Assembly (NCBI GenBank): GCA_009823505.1
Contig: VZQC01003052.1
Coordinates: 2,735,087-2,799,086, forward strand
Direction: 5' to 3'
Length of the DNA: 64,000 nucleotides
Source: Rhizomys pruinosus
Lineage: Eukaryota > Chordata > Mammalia > Rodentia > Spalacidae
The notes beneath the pieces were generated by a model. That model ran no database searches, was not told the DNA's origin, and saw nothing but the letters and a program-made list of their open reading frames with translations. Positions 52,971-64,000 of the stretch are shown here, in pieces (positions within the stretch are counted from its first letter, which is position 1; every line of letters begins with the position of its first letter). Position numbers and translations under genes: made by a program.

Positions 52971-53257
52971 ACGCAAACTCATTAGGTTTGTAACATGTAC
53001 TGACAGGGATATGGATAAATTAGAATACTTTCTCAGTCTTCACGGGATTATACATGGTTGAACTACTACAGAAAGCAATGTGACAAAAAAATTAAAAAAT
53101 AGAACTAACAAATGACTCAAAAGTAACATGTTTAGGCAAATTGTTAAGACCCTGTCTTGAAAAGATCCCCCCCCAAAAAAAAATTGAAAGTACGGTCTCT
53201 CAGAGATGAATCCTTATTCCCACATTCTTAGTGGAATTATTCAAAAAAGCTAAAATT

Positions 53258-53405
53258 TTTCAGGTGTCATGGCACATGCCTTTAGTCCCAGCACTTGGGA
53301 GGCAGAAGCAAAGGCAAACCTCTGTGAGTTTGAGGCCATTCTGGTCTACATAAGTGAGTTCCAGGCTAGCTATGGCTGCATAGTGGGACCCTATCTCAAA
53401 TAAAC
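53258..53405 (+). mobile_element. B1 SINE, diverged
   Basis: GTCATGGCACATGCCTTTAG to CCCTATCTCAAATAAAC. Confidence 0.85.
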
Positions 53406-53694
53406 AACTTAAAAAATGAAAACCCAAATGACTATTTACCAATGAACAAGTTGTGAAAATAGTATTTAACCTTGCAAAGACAAAAATACTGTTACATTGA
53501 TGGAACATTAATGAACCCTGAGGATATAATACTAAATTAAATAAGCCAGTCACAAATAAACAAATAGTATATGATTCCATGTGTATGATGTATCTAATCA
53601 AATTAATAAAAACAGTGATGGTTGCCAAGTTTTGGGGAGCAGGGGCAAATAGGGAGTTGTGTTTAATGGGTGTAGAAGAGTTTTGGCTTTCTTT

Positions 53695-53742
53695 ACCTAC
53701 CTTCCTTCCTTCCGTCCTTCCTTCTGTCTGTCCTTCCGTCCT
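53695..53742. repeat. (CCTT)n
   Basis: Imperfect CCTT/CCGT units. Confidence 0.9.
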
Positions 53743-53910
53743 TCTGTGGTGTTAGGAATCAAACTTAGGGCCTCTCTCATGCTAGGCAAGTGCTTGACTA
53801 CTGAGCTATACTCAGTCCTGAGTTTCTCCATGTGGGTACTGGGATCTGAACTCAAGTCTTCTGCAAAAGCAGCTAGTGTTCTTAACTGCTGAGCCATCTC
53901 TCCAGCCCCA
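53743..53910 (-). mobile_element. double tRNA-type SINE head (ID-like plus B2-like)
   Basis: GGAATCAAACTTAGGGCCTC with GACTACTGAGCTATACTCAG is one head, and CCATGTGGGTACTGGGATC to GAGCCATCTCTCCAGCCCC is a second, B2-type head directly after it. Confidence 0.6.
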
Positions 53911-54035
53911 TGACTCATACTTTAAAGACCACACTAGACTAAATGTATGTATAGATCTATTTTGAATGTTATCTTAGTAAAAATAAAAAAATAAACAACG
54001 AATATAGGAAAAAGCAAAAATCCAAGAATGGCATG

Positions 54036-54440
54036 TGTTGTATTTTGTCTTCCATTGCTGTGACAAAACACTCTGACCGACACCAACTTGGGGAGGAAAG
54101 GGTTTATTCATCTTACATCTCCTGGTTCACAGTTCATCACTCAGGGAGCACAAGACAGGAACTCAGGGCAGGAACCTGGAGGCAGGAGCTGAAGCACAGG
54201 CCATGGAGGAATGCTGTCCACTGGCTTGCTCCCCTGGCTCATGCCCAGCCTGCCTTATATGGTACACAACCACCTGCCCAGGGTGGCACTTCTCATTGTG
54301 GGCTGGGCCCTCCCACATTGCCTGACAATCAAGACAATACTCCACAGACGTGGCCACAGGCCAATCCAATGGAGCGAATTCCCCAATTGAGGGTCCCTCA
54401 ACCCAGGTGTGTCAAGTTGACACTAAAGCTATCCAGCACA
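54036..54440 (-). mobile_element. solo LTR, class III-like family A, intact edges
   Basis: 405 bp, TGTGCTGGATAGC...CAACA on the minus strand, with a perfect 5-bp duplication GCATG (54031-54035, 54441-54445). AATAAACCCTTTCC is the probable poly(A) signal. This copy defines the family's ends. Confidence 0.85.
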
Positions 54441-54445
54441 GCATG

Positions 54446-54833
54446 TGAATTACAGATGCTCCTTGAATTGTGATGGTGTCACAGGTACATAAACCCATCC
54501 TAAGTGGCCAGTACTATAGGTTGGAAAATGCATTCAATATAGTTAACTTCATTGCTTGGTTGCAGAGTACTCTGTAGAGTGCAGCTGTTCATCTTCACCA
54601 CAGCAGGATGCTGTTACTGTTGAACATCTTAGAGCACCATACTGTATACTGCTGGCCTGAGAAAGATCAAAATTCAAATTTGGAAAACAGTTTCTATTGT
54701 ATATGTATCACTATTATACTATCATGAAGCCCTCCCAATTGAAAGTCAAACCATTGTAATCAGGATCATCTGTATAATATAAATAAGACAAGAATTCCAT
54801 TTCATTTTTTCAGGGAAGGTACTGGACTTTTTT
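54446..54833. other. unassigned intergenic
   Basis: Nothing is identified. Confidence 0.4.
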
Positions 54834-55086
54834 TTTTTAATTTTTTTTTTAATTAATTTTATTTATTTCCGTATGTGTATGAATGTACTGTCTGCATGCA
54901 AGTTTGTGCACCCGTGTCGTGCAATGCCGCGGAGGTCAGAAGAGGGTCTCGGATTCCCCTGGAACTGGAGTTCTCCTGGAATTGGAGTTTCAGACGGTTC
55001 TCAGCTGCCATGTGGGTGCTGGAGATCGAACCCAGGTCCTCTGTAAGAGCGGTCAGCGCTCTTAACCGCTAGGCCATCTCTCCAGG
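54834..55086 (-). mobile_element. B2 SINE, long-body variant
   Basis: Antisense, with GGTACTGGAC on both sides. Confidence 0.95.
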
Positions 55087-55257
55087 TACTGGACATTTCT
55101 ATATAGTCATGGTAGTTATGCTTTAAGTTCCACATAATAAAATTCAATATTATCAGGCATGGGAAAGGGTTTCATGGAGTTTACAATTCAAAGCATATGA
55201 ACATTGCGTAGATAATTATCTAGAAAACTTAACAAAGTTGATGGGGCACATGCTTAT

Positions 55258-55484
55258 TGTTCTAGTTTGTCTTCCATGGAGGCCATGGAAGAATGCTGTT
55301 TACTGGCTTGCTTCCCTGGCCCATGCTTCAGCTCCTGCCTCCAGGTTCCTGCCCTGAGTTCCTGCCTTGGGCTCTCTAAGTGATGAACTGTGACCCAGGA
55401 GATGTAAGCTGAATAAACCCTTTCCTCCCCAAGTTGGTGTCAGTCAGGGTGTTTTGTCACAGCAATGGAAGACAGACTAGAACA
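55258..55484. repeat. 5' LTR with fold-back rearrangement
   Basis: Opens with the LTR end in antisense (TGTTCTAGTTTGTCTTCCA) and an antisense block (GAAGAATGCTGTTTACTGG), then switches near 55323 to sense (TTCAGCTCCTGCCTCCAGG) up to the true LTR end AACA. Confidence 0.75.
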
Positions 55485-56371
55485 GAAATTGGTACCAGAG
55501 AGTGGGCTATTGCTGCGACGGACCTGACCTTGGTATTTTGGGGAAGGATTGTGGAAGCATTTGGAACTTTGGGCTAGAAAAATCATTGAATGCCTAAAGA
55601 TCATTGCTGTGGAACTTGGAACAGTTTTGCTGAGAGAGTTGTAGATGATGGAGGCCTGGTTTGTGAAGTTTCTAATTTCAGAGGGAAGCAGAGATCATCA
55701 GGACTGTTTTTTCTGTGGGTTCTGGTCAGCTGGGGCTGAAAAATCAGCTGTCAGTAACAAGAGACAAGCATCACTGTGGTAAAATCTGGGAGAAATTTCT
55801 TCAGGGTCAGCACACAGAAGCTATGTTCCAGAAGAGGCCTGAGCCTCCATGTCAAGCCAGAAGCAGGACTTGGTAACGTGTAAGAGTCTCCTGTATGGTT
55901 CCGGTGTTGAAAGCATGAAGGGGTCACAGAGCAGCTGAGGCCTGGCACTATGAGAGGCCAGGAAAGGCCACTGGTCAGAGTGCAGCCTTGGTTGCAGTGA
56001 AGACCCCAGGATTCCAGGGGTCAGGAAGAGAAGCTGAGGTTTTGCATCAGGAGAAGTCAGAAGCAACCTCAGTTCCAGTGGTGACCCCAGCTTTTTGGCG
56101 ATGCCGGGACCGTGGGACGACCACCAAGAGCAGCGGCAGGTGTGGAATGGAGTCGGTCTGGGCCTGCGAGATGAGCTGTGTGTGCCACGTATGGCAGAGT
56201 CGGAGAGGGGGAGCTGCCAAAACCCTTTGGAGCCCAGAAGATCATGAGTGAGTCCCAGTGTCCAGCCTTGAGCTACTTGCTGACTTAGGTTTTGTTTGAG
56301 TGTGCCTGATTCTTCCTTTGAAATAGACATGCTTGTTTTGGATTTTACAGCAGCCCACAGTTAAGAGACTT

Positions 56372-56622
56372 TTTAAAAAATTTTTTTTATTTATTTTTGT
56401 ATGTGTATGAATGTTACTGTCTGCATGTAAGTGTTTGCACTGTGTCTGCAATGCCGTGAGGTCAGAGAAGAGGTCTCAGATTCCCCTAGAATGGAGGTTC
56501 TCCTGGAATTGGAGTTACAGGACGGTTTCTCAGCCGCCATGTGGGTGCTGGGGACCGAACCCGGGTCCTCTGCATAGAGCAGTCGGTGCTCTTAACTGCT
56601 AGGCTATCTCTCCAGCCCCCAG
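56372..56622 (-). mobile_element. B2 SINE, long-body variant
   Basis: CCCCAGTTAAGAGACTTTT flanks. It has several one-base gains and losses versus its siblings (GTCAGAGAAGAGGTCTCAG). Confidence 0.92.
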
Positions 56623-57145
56623 TTAAGAGACTTTTAACAGACTGTGAACTTTAAGTGTTTGGACATTTTAAGGACGTGGGGCTTTTAGGTTGTACTGTTT
56701 AGGTTGTGATTAATGTTAACATCATACATTTGGGATAAGAACTGGAAAGGTGGCTGTTTAATAGTGATGTGTTTTGTGTGTCAAGTTGACAAGGGGTCAA
56801 TTGTGCTGGATAGCTTTAGTGTCAAACTTAGACACACTGGGTTGAGAAGCCTCAATTGGGGAATTGGCTCCATTGGATTGGCTGTGGCACATCTGTGGGA
56901 GTATTGTCTTGATTGTGAGCAGTGTGTGGAGGGCAGGTTTGCTGTGTACCTTATAAGAAGGCAGGCTGGGATCAGCCTGGGGCAAGCCAGTGAACAGCAT
57001 TCCTCCATGGCCTGTGCTTCAGCTTCCTCCTCCAGGTTCCTGCCCTCAGTTCCTGCCTTGTGCTCCCTAATGATGAACTGTGACCCAGGAGATGTTAAGC
57101 TGAATAAACCCTTTCTCCCAAGTTTGGTGTTTGATCAGAGTGTTT

Positions 57146-57300
57146 TTTTTTTTTTTTTGGTCTTTTTGAGACAGGGTCTCCCTGTAGCTCCAGCTGTCCT
57201 GGAACTCACTCTGTAGACTCGGCTGGCCTTGAACTCCTAAAGATCCTCCTGCCTCTGCCTCCCAAGTGCTAGGATTAAATGCGTGCGCCACCATGCCCAC
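57146..57300 (-). mobile_element. B1 SINE within the 3' LTR
   Basis: Antisense B1. TCAGAGTGTTTT before and after is the target duplication, and the LTR resumes without loss. Confidence 0.95.
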
Positions 57301-57451
57301 TGGTCAGAGTGTTTTGTCACAGCAATGGAAGACAAACTAGAACACTTATAATCCCAGTACTCAAGAGGGTGAGGCAGGAAGAACAGGAATTTGATGCCAG
57401 CCTGCCTCAAAAGGGAAAGAGAGTACAAAGTAACAGCCTGCCTCAAAAAGG

Positions 57452-57685
57452 GAAAGGGAGGGGCTGGAGAGATGGCCTAGTGGTTAAGAGCTCCGACTGC
57501 TCTTTCAGAGGACCTGGGTTCCATCCCCAGCACCCACATGACGGCTGAGAACCGTCTCTAACTCCAGTTCCAGGGGAGTTTGAAGCCCTCTTCTGACCTC
57601 TGCGGCAATGCATGACACGGGTGCACAAACCTACATGCAGACAGTACATTCATACACATAAAAAATAAAAATTTTAAAAAATACA
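57452..57685 (+). mobile_element. B2 SINE
   Basis: Sense, short-body, with AGGGAAAGGGA-type purine flanks. Confidence 0.93.
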
Positions 57686-57719
57686 ATGTAAAGTTGTTTA
57701 AGGGAAAGGGAAAGGGGGA

Positions 57720-57935
57720 GGGCTGGGAAGATGACTCAGAGGGTAAAGATGACTTACTACGCAAACATTGGGACCTCAGTTTGAATCCCCACACTGACCT
57801 AAAAGCCAAGCATGGCTTCTCATGCCTGTACCTCAGCATCGGGGGTGTAGACAGGAGGATCCAAGGAGCTTGATGGCCATCCAGCCTACTCCAAAGAGCG
57901 AGCTTCAGGATCAGCGAGAGACCTCATCTCAAAGG
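57720..57935 (+). mobile_element. B4 SINE
   Basis: ID-like head (GGGCTGGGAAGATGACTCAG ... GTTTGAATCCCCACA) plus a B1-like half (CCAAGCATGGCTTCTCATGCC ... CCTCATCTCAAAGG). A B4 with this head differs from the B2-headed composites. Confidence 0.7.
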
Positions 57936-58049
57936 AATAAGGCAGAGAGCATGCAGTGCTTTCACAGTGTGTGTGTGCTGTTGTGTATACTCCACCCTTG
58001 TCAGTGTACACACACTCATATACCACACACAAAGGGGTGTATGTAAATG

Positions 58050-58346
58050 AATATACTGAGGCTCGCAAACTAGTCTTGATTCAGGTTTTTTAATATGAAA
58101 ATGTTGAGAAAATTAAATAATTCCACAAAAAAGTTTATTTGAGAAAAATGTCAAGAAGAACGCACAGCTGAAATTCAAAATGTCTTCATCAGTCTTCACT
58201 GACTTAAAAAAAAAAGAATGATTTCAAATCAATTCAGAAATAGGACTTTAACCAATCCTTTAACAATTAGGAAGCACCTCTAAGCATCCTACAAGGGCTT
58301 CAGAAGTTCCCTGCATGCTCCCATCTCTGCCAAGGAAGACAAACAC

Positions 58347-58348
<2 letters not shown>
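58050..58348. other. unassigned intergenic
   Basis: AT-rich. Nothing is identified. Confidence 0.4.

Positions 58349-58388
<40 letters not shown>
58349..58388. repeat. (GT)n microsatellite
   Basis: About twenty uninterrupted units. Confidence 0.95.
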
Positions 58389-58391
<3 letters not shown>

Positions 58392-59054
58392 TGGAACTCC
58401 GGATTCTTTAGTGGCTTCCTACGCTCATTTCACTCATTCCTGCCATTGAACCTCTGGGGCTACTTCAGTAATAAAAGCCTCTTAACAGGGAAATGGAATA
58501 GTTGCTTCAAAGTGGTGAAACTGACAAGGAGAGGATTCATGCAAATTGCACTTGCCTAGGGAGGGATAGACCCCACCCCCTATGGTACTCCTTTGCTCTG
58601 AATCTGCAGCTAGGTGCTCAGGACAGCTCCCAGACCCAGCTCCCCATCTCTCCCTCGTTGGCAGGAAGGGCATCTCTGCTAGTCTGAGCCCTGCCATTCC
58701 TGAGTTGCCTTGGAGCTATAGGAAAACATCATTAACTCAATCTGTGTTACCCTGAAATGCTCAAAATAAAAATAGCATCTGGGAGGTCTCTTCCTTAGAT
58801 TCCTGTTATTTCATATACAATTTTTATTTTTCCTTGAGCTGCTATTGCTTTCCAACCATCTTCCTCATTACTGCTACTCTTTTTGAAATTTCATTTTGCA
58901 GCCAGTTTTGTCTCCAAGCTTATTGGGGAAAAGGGGAAATGTCCTCTTCTTCTCCATGTAGAGGCAGGAGAGGAGGACAAGCAAGCCTGTCACACAGTGG
59001 GATTCCCTTCTCTGATCCACATATATTTATGTGTGTGATACAAAGTAAAAGTGA
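58389..59054. other. unassigned intergenic
   Basis: No repeat or gene is recognised. Confidence 0.4.
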
Positions 59055-59165
59055 ATCCCAACACTCAGGAGGCAGAGGCAGGCTGACCTCTGGGGGCCAA
59101 CCTAGTCTGAATAGTGAATTCTAGGCTAGCCAGAGCTACATAGGGACCCTGTCTCTGAGCACAAA
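59055..59165 (+). mobile_element. B1 SINE, truncated and diverged
   Basis: AATCCCAACACTCAGGAGGC to GACCCTGTCTCTGAGC. Confidence 0.8.
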
Positions 59166-59518
59166 TGAACAAAAACATGAATTCTCTGAAAAATCAATGT
59201 CAGTGAATGGGAGATATTGCAATTACTCAACTTTGAAATCCCTTTGGGAGAATCTGGAGGAAGAGACCTGGACTAGAAGAGATCTTATACCTGGTAAAGA
59301 TGGAGGTTTCTAGGTTGTTTCCATGTGGAATGAATGTCCATACTAATCTTGTCAATCTTGCTTTTAGAATGCACTTGCTATGGAGCTACTGACATGTCTC
59401 CTTTTCTCCTTCAAGTATTAAGTATCTGGCGAAACTGGTTTTATTGTCTGTTTCCAGAAGAAAGAACTTTCTTGTAGATAAACACATCCCAACTCATCCA
59501 GTGAAAATGACCACACTA
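59166..59518. other. unassigned intergenic
   Basis: Nothing is identified. Confidence 0.4.
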
Positions 59519-59580
59519 TCATATATATATATGTATATTTAGTATTTAATATATAAACTAAATATATATATATATATATA
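59519..59580. repeat. (AT)n-rich palindromic tract
   Basis: Two AT arrays joined by GTATATTTAGTATTTAATAT. Confidence 0.9.
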
Positions 59581-59660
59581 CACTAGAGCTTCATTGAGCT
59601 GTATAGAGGCTAAAAACAAAGACATTATATGATATAGCAGGTAAAAACAAAGACATTGTA

Positions 59661-59990
59661 TGAATTACTTTTCTCATTGCTGTGACGGAACATCTTGACA
59701 GAAACAACTTAAGGGAGAAAAAATTTACTTTGGCTTATAGTGTCAGATTATCAGTCTCTCATGATGGAGAAGGCATGGTAGATGGGGAGGTTCTGTTACT
59801 GTAGTGGGAGCTTCTAAGTAAACACAGCTTATTCATATTTTAGTGGATCAGGAAGCAGAGACAGGACCAGAATCAGGTCTACGTCCACCAGGTAAGCCTC
59901 ACAGCCCAAAGATTCTATAACCTCCCTGATTAGAGCTGCATGTCCAGCACAACCTGTGGGAAATATTCCTTCTCAACTCATGACATCCCA
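59661..59990 (-). mobile_element. old LTR-like repeat
   Basis: CATTGCTGTGACGGAACATCT, GGAGAAAAAATTTACTTTGGC and CATGTCCAGCACAACCTG follow the reverse of the family A/C pattern. Strongly decayed. Confidence 0.45.
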
Positions 59991-60041
59991 CCCATGTCTC
60001 TTATAGGCTCATGGCCATCTTACACAAAATACATTCAGAGC

Positions 60042-60195
60042 AGCGTGTGGTGGTATGTGCCTTTAATCCTAGCACTTGGGAGGCAGAGGCAGGTAGATCT
60101 TTGTGAGTTCAAGACAAGCCTGGTCTACATAGAGTTCTAGGACAGCTGGAGCTACAGAGAGACCCTGTCTCAAAAAGACCAAAAACAAAACAACA
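60042..60195 (+). mobile_element. B1 SINE
   Basis: Sense. ACAAAATACATTCA before and after is the target duplication. Confidence 0.94.
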
Positions 60196-60251
60196 AAAAA
60201 ACCAAAAAAACAAAATACATTCAATCCAACTTCAAGAGTCCTCATGAACCT

Positions 60252-60428
60252 TGAATTAGTCACTTTTCTGTTGCTGTGATAAAGCACCATGACCAAGGAA
60301 CTTATAAAAGGAATAGTTTATTTGAGCTTACGATTGGCGGTTCCAGGGAATTAGAGTCCATTGTGGCAGGAGGCGTGGCGGCTGGATCTGGAGCAGCAAA
60401 CCAAGGGTCACATCTCGTAAAGAACACA
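60252..60428 (-). mobile_element. LTR fragment, family C
   Basis: TGAATTAGTCACTTTTCTG to AAAGAACACAGAG matches the reversed end of 45873-46231 and 63041-63396. It is broken by the B2. Confidence 0.75.
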
Positions 60429-60662
60429 GAGAGATGGCCTAGCGGTTGAGAGCACTGACTGCTCTTGCAGAGGACCCGGGTTCGATCCCCAGCACCCACA
60501 TGGCGGCTGAGAACCGTCTGTAACTCCAATTCCAGGAGAACTCCAGTTCCAGGGGAATCCGAGACCCTCTTCTGACCTCTGTGGCATTGCACGACACGGG
60601 TGCGCAAACCTACATGCAGACAGTACATTCATACACATAAAAAATAAATAAGATTTAAAAAA
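60429..60662 (+). mobile_element. B2 SINE, long-body, head-clipped
   Basis: Starts at AGATGGCCTAGCGG, lacking the first 10 bp. Confidence 0.93.
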
Positions 60663-60900
60663 ATAGTGACTAGCAAAGGCTAGGAAGCACCAACGGAGCA
60701 GGTAGAGAGACTTGTACAGTCGGTACAAAATACAATTGGGCACCACAAATAGGTCCTAGTGTTCTATAGCATAATAGGATGACTATATAAGTAAACACAT
60801 ACACACACACATATATATATTTAAAATATAACATATTTTAAAAGATCTAAAAGGGTTTGAAGTTCCAAACCTGATAACTGATAAAAAAAATAGAAGAGAC

Positions 60901-61040
60901 TGGATGTGGTGGTGCACACCTTAAATCCCAGCACTCAAGAGGCAGGATTTTCAGATCTCTGTGAGATTGAGGCCAGCCTGGTCTACATAGCAAGTTTCAG
61001 GACAGCTGGGGCTACAAAGAAACTCTGTCTCAAAAAATAA
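60901..61040 (+). mobile_element. B1 SINE
   Basis: Sense, diverged (GCAGGATTTTCAGATCTC). Confidence 0.88.
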
Positions 61041-62871
61041 AAAAAGGTAGAAAAGCTAATTACTATGATCTGATCACTACATATTGCCTACATGTATAAA
61101 ATGTCCATACTTCACACAATAAGCATATTATTCTGTGTTCACTGGAAAAGCAAAAGCACTGGATGAGGAAGTAGTCCAGCCTCAGCTGTATGTGACCGGA
61201 ACTGAAAGAGGAAAGGACACTTGGACTTCTGCCCATCACAGGGGGAAGGGGGCTGTGTTTAGTCTTTTTCCCTTCTCTGGGAGAGAAGTGAATAGAGACT
61301 GTCAGAACCTGTAGAAGGCCAGCAACGAGGGAATTCCCACTCCTCAGTGAGAGCCCCTACCTTACAGGCAAACCATGTCCATGTCTTCTAGAGAGGGCAG
61401 CCAGAGCAGAAAGGGACCGTGCCCTTATTGTAATGAGTATGGGATTGGAAGCAGAAAAGAAATAAACCCTGGGTCCTAGGCCATTGTGTAAGAGAGCCAG
61501 ACATGCAGCCAGTTCCTGACGGATTCCTGGACCAGTCCATATCCTAGCTTCTGCAACTCTGGGAAGGCTGTTTACAACAACAGATGCTTCTTCCACGTTT
61601 GGCCAAATAGCAAAGCCCATTACCCTGGGATTGCTGCCCCAGCCTCAAGTACAGGAGAGGTGCCTGACAATCAAGCCTTTTATTTTACCCTGTCTTGTTC
61701 CTGGGAAGAAAAATTAAGATTCAGAAAGGGACAAAGCTTTCATTTATACTGGCCAGTTAATGAGAAATTGCTCTGACTAGATGTTGAGAATTCGGACTGC
61801 ATAAGCAAACTGCTGAGTCCCCAGAATCTTCTCTAAAATGTCAGGGAGAATGTGTTCAGGCAGCCTTGCTTGTTTGTTTTAATAAACTTCATCAGACACA
61901 AGCTCCATCCCTCCCACTCAACAGCTCATCAATAATGTGTTCTATGCACTAGTTTTGTCTTGTTCTTGAAGTAGGAATGCCAATGCCTGGGCTTGACATG
62001 TTTTATTTACTGGATTAGCTCTTCTGTAGCTCCTGGGAATTCGAGGTTCTATCCCAGAGAAGCTCCTGGTAGGCTAAAGATCTCACAAACAATCTTGGGA
62101 ATGCCTGGCTGCTTACCAGCAATGATAAGCTGGATTGTTTTTGTGATACCTCTCTGCCTCATGGTTGACAGAGCAAACACTAGGCTCTAACCTCATCTCT
62201 GACCCAGAATGCCTGAGGGTCCTGGTATCACACTAGCGCACCCTCTTCTGGGTTCCCTACAAAAGCCCTTAGCCCTCCAGAAGCTGTTGTTTCTAAACCT
62301 AACTCACTTCTCCATTCCACAGAAAACAAACAGAGTTGGTTCCCTTCCCTTTTCTGTCTGAATGTGTGAGGGATGTGTTAGTGTTCCCCTGCCTTGTGTT
62401 TCAGTATCTATAAAGTGAGGTCATTTCTTCTCAGGGCTACTGTTTAAAGATAGAAGGGGAAATACACATAACAGGGCCTGGTACCCTACTTGAGAAATAG
62501 TAGGTAACAGCAAAAGTGTACATTCCCTCACCTCATCCTCTGCCCTCTCTCTTCCTTCCATTCCCTGCCTTTCCTTCTCTGGCCTGCATCATTACCTCAG
62601 TGGTTCTCACAGCCACAAGGTAACAGACAATTGAATTTCCTCAGCACCTTTGTACTGATTTTAGAGAAAGATCTGCACATGCATGAGATGATTCCTCCTG
62701 CCAAAGATCCCTTGGCCTCATACCCATAGGCCCTTGGACCACGCCAAGGGAGCATGAGTCACTGCAATCAGGGAATAGGAACAAAGACTTCTGCCTCAAA
62801 AATCACAAGTAAAGTTTACTGGCTGTTCGTTCAGCTTCTCAACAGAGACAAGTAACCTTTTTTTGTTGTTG
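61041..62871. other. longest repeat-poor intergenic stretch
   Basis: About 1.8 kb with balanced composition and no recognised SINE, LTR or exon. Minus-strand frames here (for example 61357-61620) have no known similarity. Confidence 0.5.
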
Positions 62872-62998
62872 TTTGTTTATTTTTATGTGTATGAATGTAC
62901 TGTCTGCATGTAGGTTGGTGCACCCGTGTCGTGCAATGCCGCGGAGGTCAGAAGAGGGTGTCAGACGCCCCTGGAACTGGAGTCAAAGACAGTTCTTA
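62872..62998 (-). mobile_element. B2 SINE, cut at an N
   Basis: Antisense B2 that stops at GACAGTTCTTA, where a single N follows. The expected GCCGCCATGTGGG half is absent. Confidence 0.9.
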
Positions 62999-62999
62999 N
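62999..62999. other. single ambiguous base at a sequence break
   Basis: One N in the middle of a B2. The sequence beyond is unrelated to B2. Confidence 1.
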
Positions 63000-63040
63000 G
63001 CGGTTCTTCACAGCAACAGCCCACTCTCTGGTACCATAAC

Positions 63041-63396
63041 TGTATTAGGTCACGTTTTCGTGTTGCTGTGAGAAAACACCAGACCAGGAACTTATAAAGG
63101 GGAAAGAGTTTATTGAGCTTACAGTGGCGGTTCCAGGGAATTAGTCCATTGTGGCGGGAGTGTGGTGGCCGGATCCAGAGCAGCAAACAGAGGGTCACAT
63201 ATCGCAAAGAGCACAGGAAGCAGAGAGGAGCAACTGTAGAGCACGAGGCTTGTTAAGCTCACTAAGCCCGCCCCCAGTGACACACTTCCCCCAGCATGGC
63301 CACACCTTCTAAGACCTCCAGAAACAGCACCACAAACTGGAGACAAATGTCTGAATACCTAGAGCCTATGGGGGACACTCATTCAAACCACCACAA
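63041..63396 (-). mobile_element. LTR, class III-like family C (3' LTR)
   Basis: Reverse of 45873-46231 throughout (TGTGGTGGTTTGAATGAG at 63396 reading down). The bases to its right continue as element interior, so this is a 3' LTR rather than a solo copy. Confidence 0.75.
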
Positions 63397-64000
63397 TGCT
63401 TTTAATACATGATTGTATAGAGAAAATATTTCCACTCCAAAATGGAGGAATGGGGGCATATGTGGATTAGAACAAAGCAAGACTGAAAGGTAGCAGGGCA
63501 AACATGAAACTCTGTACTTCCAATGTCCAGTATTGGGAGCCCATAGTGGGCATCTAAGCTTCAAAAGGCTTGGGAGACTCTACTTCTAGGACTTTGTTTC
63601 CTGCAGCACACAGCGTGGTCCACTCATTGCAGCTTTTCTTAGCAGGAACAGTGCATTTCTGCAATCTCCATTGTCCTGCAATTCCTTCTCTAATTAGCCA
63701 TGATCTTCATGGCTTCATTCTTGGCTCACTGAGGAGTACCACATAGGGAATCCCGCCCAGGACTCATTGCTGGCCTTCCTAGCTTTCCTCAGCAACCTTG
63801 CTGCAAGCTTTGATGATCCCATAACTCTTGCATTCTGCATGCCCACAAAATCAGCCCCAGGTAGATGATGCCAAGTTCTCTGTCAGCTCCAGAAGGAGCC
63901 TGGTCCCCATTGACCACTGTCGCCATGGCCTCTGAGTGCCTGCACAGAAAGAATACTTCCTGAGTCTTCCTGCTCAAGTAAGGCTCCCTGAAGGCTCTAT
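63397..64000 (-). mobile_element. internal region of a class III-like element, open at window end
   Basis: Directly precedes the LTR on the minus strand and reads like rodent non-coding ERV interior (CTGAGGCAGG-type GC-balanced prose). A 62-codon frame at 63789-63977 is present but not recognised. The other LTR should lie beyond 64000. Confidence 0.5.

Larger units (their letters stand above)
55258..57344 (+). mobile_element. non-coding two-LTR element, class III-like (ERVL/MaLR-type)
   Basis: Rearranged 5' LTR (55258-55484), internal region without coding capacity (55485-56801), and a 3' LTR (56802-57344) of the same family as 54036-54440. A tRNA-Leu-like primer site TTGGTACCAGAGAGTGGGC begins at 55489. 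Later a B2 inserted at about 56372 and a B1 in the 3' LTR. It must have depended on enzymes from another element. The repeat name is not certain. Confidence 0.7.

Noticed and set aside
61357..61620. An 87-codon minus-strand frame in the repeat-poor stretch
   Set aside because: No recognisable domain, no nearby splice sites supporting an exon, and no start context.
63789..63977. A 62-codon minus-strand frame near the window end
   Set aside because: It lies in what appears to be the non-coding interior of an LTR element, and the residues do not resemble gag, pol or env.

Overview
This is nuclear DNA of a muroid rodent. It carries one intron-rich vertebrate gene, and dozens of B1, B2, B4 and ID SINEs, rodent L1 3' ends and endogenous-retrovirus LTRs fill most of the rest. 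I could not fix the species. The B1 and B2 consensus does not look like house mouse to me, but that is a weak impression. One 403-base run of N (49012-49414) and a single N (62999) mark assembly gaps.

The only protein-coding gene I can support is Arhgap11a on the minus strand. Its coding part runs from the ATG at 29920 down to the stop at 1191. I placed twelve coding exons by homology. All have GT/AG introns and compatible phases, and together they give an intact 1011-residue reading frame (3036 nt with the stop). The RhoGAP domain occupies exons 2-5; the long C-terminal half lies mostly in exon 12. A CpG-rich promoter (about 29800-30740) has CCAAT, E2F-type (TTTGGCGC, TTTCCCGC) and CHR-like motifs on a TATA-less background, as expected for a cell-cycle gene.

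1-1190 is 3' flank with a candidate poly(A) signal. 1191-29920 is the gene, whose introns hold about 60 SINEs, several solo LTRs (one with a perfect 6-bp target duplication), simple repeats and a 230-bp purine tract. 30740-64000 is upstream intergenic DNA built of nested mobile elements. The best defined is an internally deleted class II (betaretrovirus-like) provirus at 33407-35996, inserted in an older L1 3' end with a GAAGAG target duplication. Others are a non-coding two-LTR class III-like element (55258-57344), a perfect solo LTR of a related family (54036-54440), and a small 3' retrocopy of an unidentified mRNA (39630-39808).

The least expected result is a recurrent composite SINE: a B2 tRNA-like head (about 95-100 bp) joined directly to a complete B1. 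It is seen at 24012, 32413, 36563, 43391 and 44403, with the fusion at the same place each time. In four copies a single target duplication appears to enclose both parts, so it seems to move as one unit. Other items worth a look are an AT-rich, transcript-like insert inside the provirus, a SINE inverted repeat in intron 1, and a perfect 20-bp palindrome at 31813.
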